Assembly: GCA_013398615.1 (NCBI GenBank)
Contig: VZSR01001685.1
Location: forward strand, 28,501,937-28,565,936
From: Brachypodius melanocephalos
Taxonomy: Eukaryota > Chordata > Aves > Passeriformes > Pycnonotidae
Direction of reading: 5' to 3'
DNA: 64,000 bases
Shown here piece by piece: positions 60,501 to 64,000 of the stretch. Each line of letters begins with the position of its first letter. Position 1 is the first letter of the stretch. The translations under genes and the position numbers were made by a program. The notes beneath the pieces were generated by a model that worked only from the letters and a program-made list of their open reading frames with translations, was not told where the DNA came from and did not search any database.

Positions 60501-63400
60501 ATGTTTCATCCACCCAAAAGGATTTACTACAGTTAAAATATTTCTTAAAACCACAAGAGAAGGAGAGAAAAGAAAAGATGCATAGGGTGTTCTTGCTTGG
60601 CGTCAGCCCTGTGAGAGGGAGGCTGCTCCAGTGTGTGGGAGCTGCCCTCCCTCTGCAGAGGGATGGGGCCAGACTGGGTTGGGCATCTCTGCTTTGCCTC
60701 CTGCTTTGCCTCCTGCTTCCCGCCAGAGAAGGCAGCCCTAGCTTGTCCTTGGGGGAAGGAGCATCTTCCCATCTTCCCTATTGACTTTCCAGCTTACTCT
60801 GCTCTGACATTTCCGACTATTCTGCTCAACTCCCTGTGATCTCAGGGAATGATTCAGCCCTGCCACCAAGCCCAGTGTGCAGGGACAGAGGAAGCAGGGG
60901 TCCCAGGAGAGGCTGGTAGAAGGGAGGCAATGGGATGAACAGAAAAAAAGGTGGTTTTTTTTCAGAAGTTAAAAAAAAGAGAAAGAATCAAGGGTCTGCC
61001 AGCCACAGGTTTGTCTCTTTATTGAACTCCATTTAGCCTTGCCGTGAACAGCATACTTAGGCATTCCTCTCTGTAGATCGTGTTCTTTTATTGTATAAAA
61101 TTGTAACTGTAACTTGTGCAAAAATAACATGAAGACATTAGAAGGAGCTTTCCATCTGCAACATTTTTTACTGGGAGCTGAATCAAGCCTAACTGAGGTA
61201 AGCAGAAAGGATTGTGGAAGGACACACAATTTAACTGGAGACACAATGGGGAAATGAAGTTGAAATGAATGTATGTTTTTACATATATATGCAGCAGTCA
61301 CACAATCAGTCATATGGCAAGAAGGCATGGATCAAAGAGGAAGAGCCTAGCATGAGATTAAAGGGGGGATAATTGCAAGCAACCAGAAAGTTTTATAATG
61401 GAGGTGATAATAATATACAGCAGAGGAAGGAAACAGCAAGGAACAGAAATGAGGATAAAATGCAAATAAAAGAGATCCTTTGATCCTTCTGGCTTGCTCC
61501 TATATAACAGAATTATTTTATCACCCACTTACTTCATTTCCCTTCCACTTTCATCTTGCTTTCCTCTGATAGCTTTCTAGTTCCCCTGCCTGCCCTGACA
61601 CCATACCCTCTCTGCCTCTCTCCATGTCTGGTAGCAGTGCAGTGCAGGATATGTCTTTATCAAGTGCAGGTTCTAAATACGAAACATCTTCAGTGAGGGA
61701 TTGTACTTCCCATTTTGCTGCTGACTCTGGGAAGCAACAGAGCTGGCAGGGGGAGGAACGCAGAAAATCAGCCCATGTAGTGAGCCAAATGGTGTAAATT
61801 CAACCTGAAGTGCCAAACCCCTCACCACCATCCTGGGGAAAACCACAAATATTTAAAGAAAAGAGAGCCCAAGAAAGAAGCAGTCTGGGAGCAGGATTTT
61901 GCAAATATTTTTTAAAATTTCTGGCTTTTACCAAAGCTGCGGAAGTAAAAAAACATTTTCCTCCCTCCTTCCTTCCCTTTTTCTGTATCCTGTTTGCTTT
62001 CATAGGTCAAGAGGTCTGTGACCAGAAGGAAGGAACCAGCCCTTTTCTAAAGAGGATGTCATTTGAGTCTCCAAACAGAAATCTCTGCACTACAGCACTG
62101 TAGAAAGCCTGGTCAGCCCTGGCTAAAAACTCAGGCTAAACTTGGTTATGTGAGTCACCACTTCACTGACTTCATACCACAGGCACGATGGGAAGTGATG
62201 GCAGTGATGCTGACAGACACCAGAGCACAAAAGAGGGGAGAAATAATGAGAAGCAAAAATAAAGGGCCAGTTTCTCCTCTGTGATGGCTAGAAGGTGTAT
62301 TGATGGCCTGAAAAAGACTTAAAAGCATATCTGGCAGTGACTCCTGGGGGTGGCTTGCTCTCTGCTCACTGTGAGGGGGTGAGACTTTAAAGCACAGGAT
62401 CTGCAGCTGGAAGGATTTTGTGTTTGTGTTTGAGTAGCAGTTCCAGCTGTGTGGGAAGATGAAGGCATCCTCGGTGTGCTCTGGTTTCAGAGGGTGCACT
62501 GGGAAGGTCTGCTTTATACACAGTGCTTCTTCTGCCAATGCCAAAAGAGCAAGGCTGCAGGAATAAATTTGTTCCCTCTTCTGAGGTAGGATGCAGAGCC
62601 CCCTTTTTACTGAACATTTTTATGGGCACTGTTAGTGAGAGCCTTGTGTCTCTGAGGGCAGGGAATGCCCTACATCAGCTGGAGAGTAGGTGAAGTGTAT
62701 CCCGGGGACGGGGAAGCAGGCCTAGTGGCACAGGTGTAGGTGTACCAAAATGAAAGAGTACCTGGACTTGAGAGTGGGGTAAGAATATGATAATCCTGTT
62801 CTTGTCCCAGCACCCAGGCTTTGACACTTCACTCCTTGCAGAGCTAGTAGTGTCTGCTTCCTGTGACCTTAAATGGGCTCGCCACTGAGGGATGGTATTA
62901 GACATATTTGGGTTCCCACTTACTGACTGATTTTCTGATCCTCTGGAGTCTAAATGGAATGAGTGATTTGAATGATGTGAGCAAGCACTGAGAGGAGTGA
63001 ATATTGCCCTGTAGAGCCTGTGTATCACCTCCCTGGGACAGCTGTGGGGTGCACCGTGCTGGCGGGGAATGGAAGAGCAAAGGTATCAGAAGTGAGACAA
63101 AAGACTTGGCTTTCCACAGATTAATTAGTCAAATGCTCTCAACCACAAGTAGTGAGAGAGCAATGCTCTGTGCCTTGTAGACAGTGAGATAACTCAGTGT
63201 TGGTGACGACACAAACAGCTCTGACCTGCAAGGATGAAGGACAAGATTCCAAGCTAAAGCTGCTCATATTTATTTGCAAGGAATTTAGATCAATCTTTCT
63301 CAAATTTATGAACTGCTTTTACCTGATTAAGTCACCATGTTTAAGTATTGGATGAGATGTAGGATTTTGTGCGCTTGAGAGTTAAACACCCAAATTTAAA
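54564..63400. other. Intergenic, no gene recognised
   Basis: About 8.8 kb of mostly AT-rich sequence. The longest open frame in the window outside ZBTB10 is here (55397-55954, plus, 185 codons), but it shows no domain, repeat or compositional signature. A short 13-bp tandem (TGCTTTGCCTCC) lies at about 60691-60718. No transposon was recognised with confidence. Confidence 0.55.
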
Positions 63401-63720
63401 GGGGCGTGGAATGTGTGTCCTCTGGGACATGCTCATGGTGATCCCTGCATTCCCAGCCTGGGACTGGAGGATCAGCCTATCCATATTTCTCCGATCTCGC
63501 CGTGCTATTGACTTCTAGCTACTGTTTTTGGCGACTGCAGGTTCCTTACGTACCACAGGAGGTCAGTACGGGATAAGTTTTTACTTCCACTGAATGCGTG
63601 GAAAAAACGTGTCTCGGTCTGGAGACTGTGCAGCTCCCCATCTGCTCCAAAAGACGTGGTGAGCACCGCCTTGATCTTGGTGTCAGTTCTGTGCAATACA
63701 GTTTTAGGCTGCGCATATTT
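63401..63720. other. CpG-enriched segment near the window end
   Basis: About 13 CpGs occur in roughly 300 bp (for example CTCCGATCTCGCCGTG, TTACGTACC, AACGTGTCTCGG and CACCGCCTTG), clearly more than in the flanks. It is not GC-rich enough to be a classical island. It may be a regulatory element or a young insertion that has not yet lost its CpGs. Confidence 0.35.
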
Positions 63721-63830
63721 TTATTCTCATCTTTCCTAAGAAGGGCTAGTTTATAGTTTTTCTTTTCCCCCCTCTTTTTCTGGATGTTGTCACTATGAAA
63801 ACTAATTTTGTGAAAAGCATCTCTGAAATG

Positions 63831-63845
63831 TATATATATACACAC

Positions 63846-63890
<45 letters not shown>

Positions 63891-63904
63891 TACCACATGT
63901 ATCT

Positions 63905-63937
<33 letters not shown>
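63831..63937. repeat. Compound (TA)n-(CA)n-(TA)n microsatellite
   Basis: A TA run (63831-63840) is followed by a CA run (about 63848-63884) and, after a short spacer, a longer TA run (63910-63937). It is likely to be polymorphic. Confidence 0.95.
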
Positions 63938-64000
63938 GCTGCTTATGGTATTTAGAAGAAAGCTAAAAAGCCTGCAAAGCTAACAGCTTAAAAGCCTGGG

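Noticed and set aside
63545..63896. Minus-strand 116-codon frame starting with a Val-Cys repeat
   Set aside because: The start is a translated CA/GT microsatellite and the remainder has no recognisable features.

Overview
The window reads as avian, most likely passerine, nuclear DNA. It is AT-rich and gene-poor. It carries several 3'-truncated CR1 LINE copies, some ending in the ATTCTATGATTC-type 3' tail that marks bird CR1. It also carries a solo LTR whose minus-strand start (TGTATTGGGTTTGTGTG) resembles the ERVL-type LTRs common in songbirds. These assignments come from family recognition, not from a database search.

Only one protein-coding gene can be supported: the 3' part of ZBTB10 (RINZF), on the plus strand. 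Four coding exons are visible: 184-1081 (BTB/POZ domain and linker), 9610-9783 (four tandem copies of a 12-residue DFKYGLLPG repeat), 11708-11883 (finger 1 and most of finger 2) and 14336-14641 (end of finger 2, an atypical cysteine-rich third module, an acidic tail and the stop). The splice phases are consistent (1, 1 and 0) and the joined reading frame is 517 codons plus stop. The upstream exon or exons with the N-terminus lie before the window. A long AT-rich 3' UTR probably runs from 14642 to the AATAAA cluster near 19.2-19.6 kb. It contains a strong sense-strand G-quadruplex motif.

From about 19.6 kb to 64 kb there is no convincing coding gene. This stretch holds a probable minus-strand LTR bounded by a 6-bp direct repeat (30053-30494), a minus-strand solo ERVL-like LTR (38023-39026), a 1-kb minus-strand CR1 (39916-40890), four plus-strand CR1 3' ends (34963, 49480, 53574 and 54427), long poly-T tracts and microsatellites. 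It also holds one isolated CpG island (47566-48285).

The CpG island is the most interesting unexplained element. It looks like a promoter but has no recognisable gene attached, and it has a CCATGG that opens reading frames on both strands. In mammals the neighbour beyond ZBTB10 is ZNF704 on the opposite strand. Its 3' end may lie past 64 kb here, which is inference only. I found no CRISPR array, operon, tRNA or rRNA gene, and no evidence for an undescribed multi-gene system.
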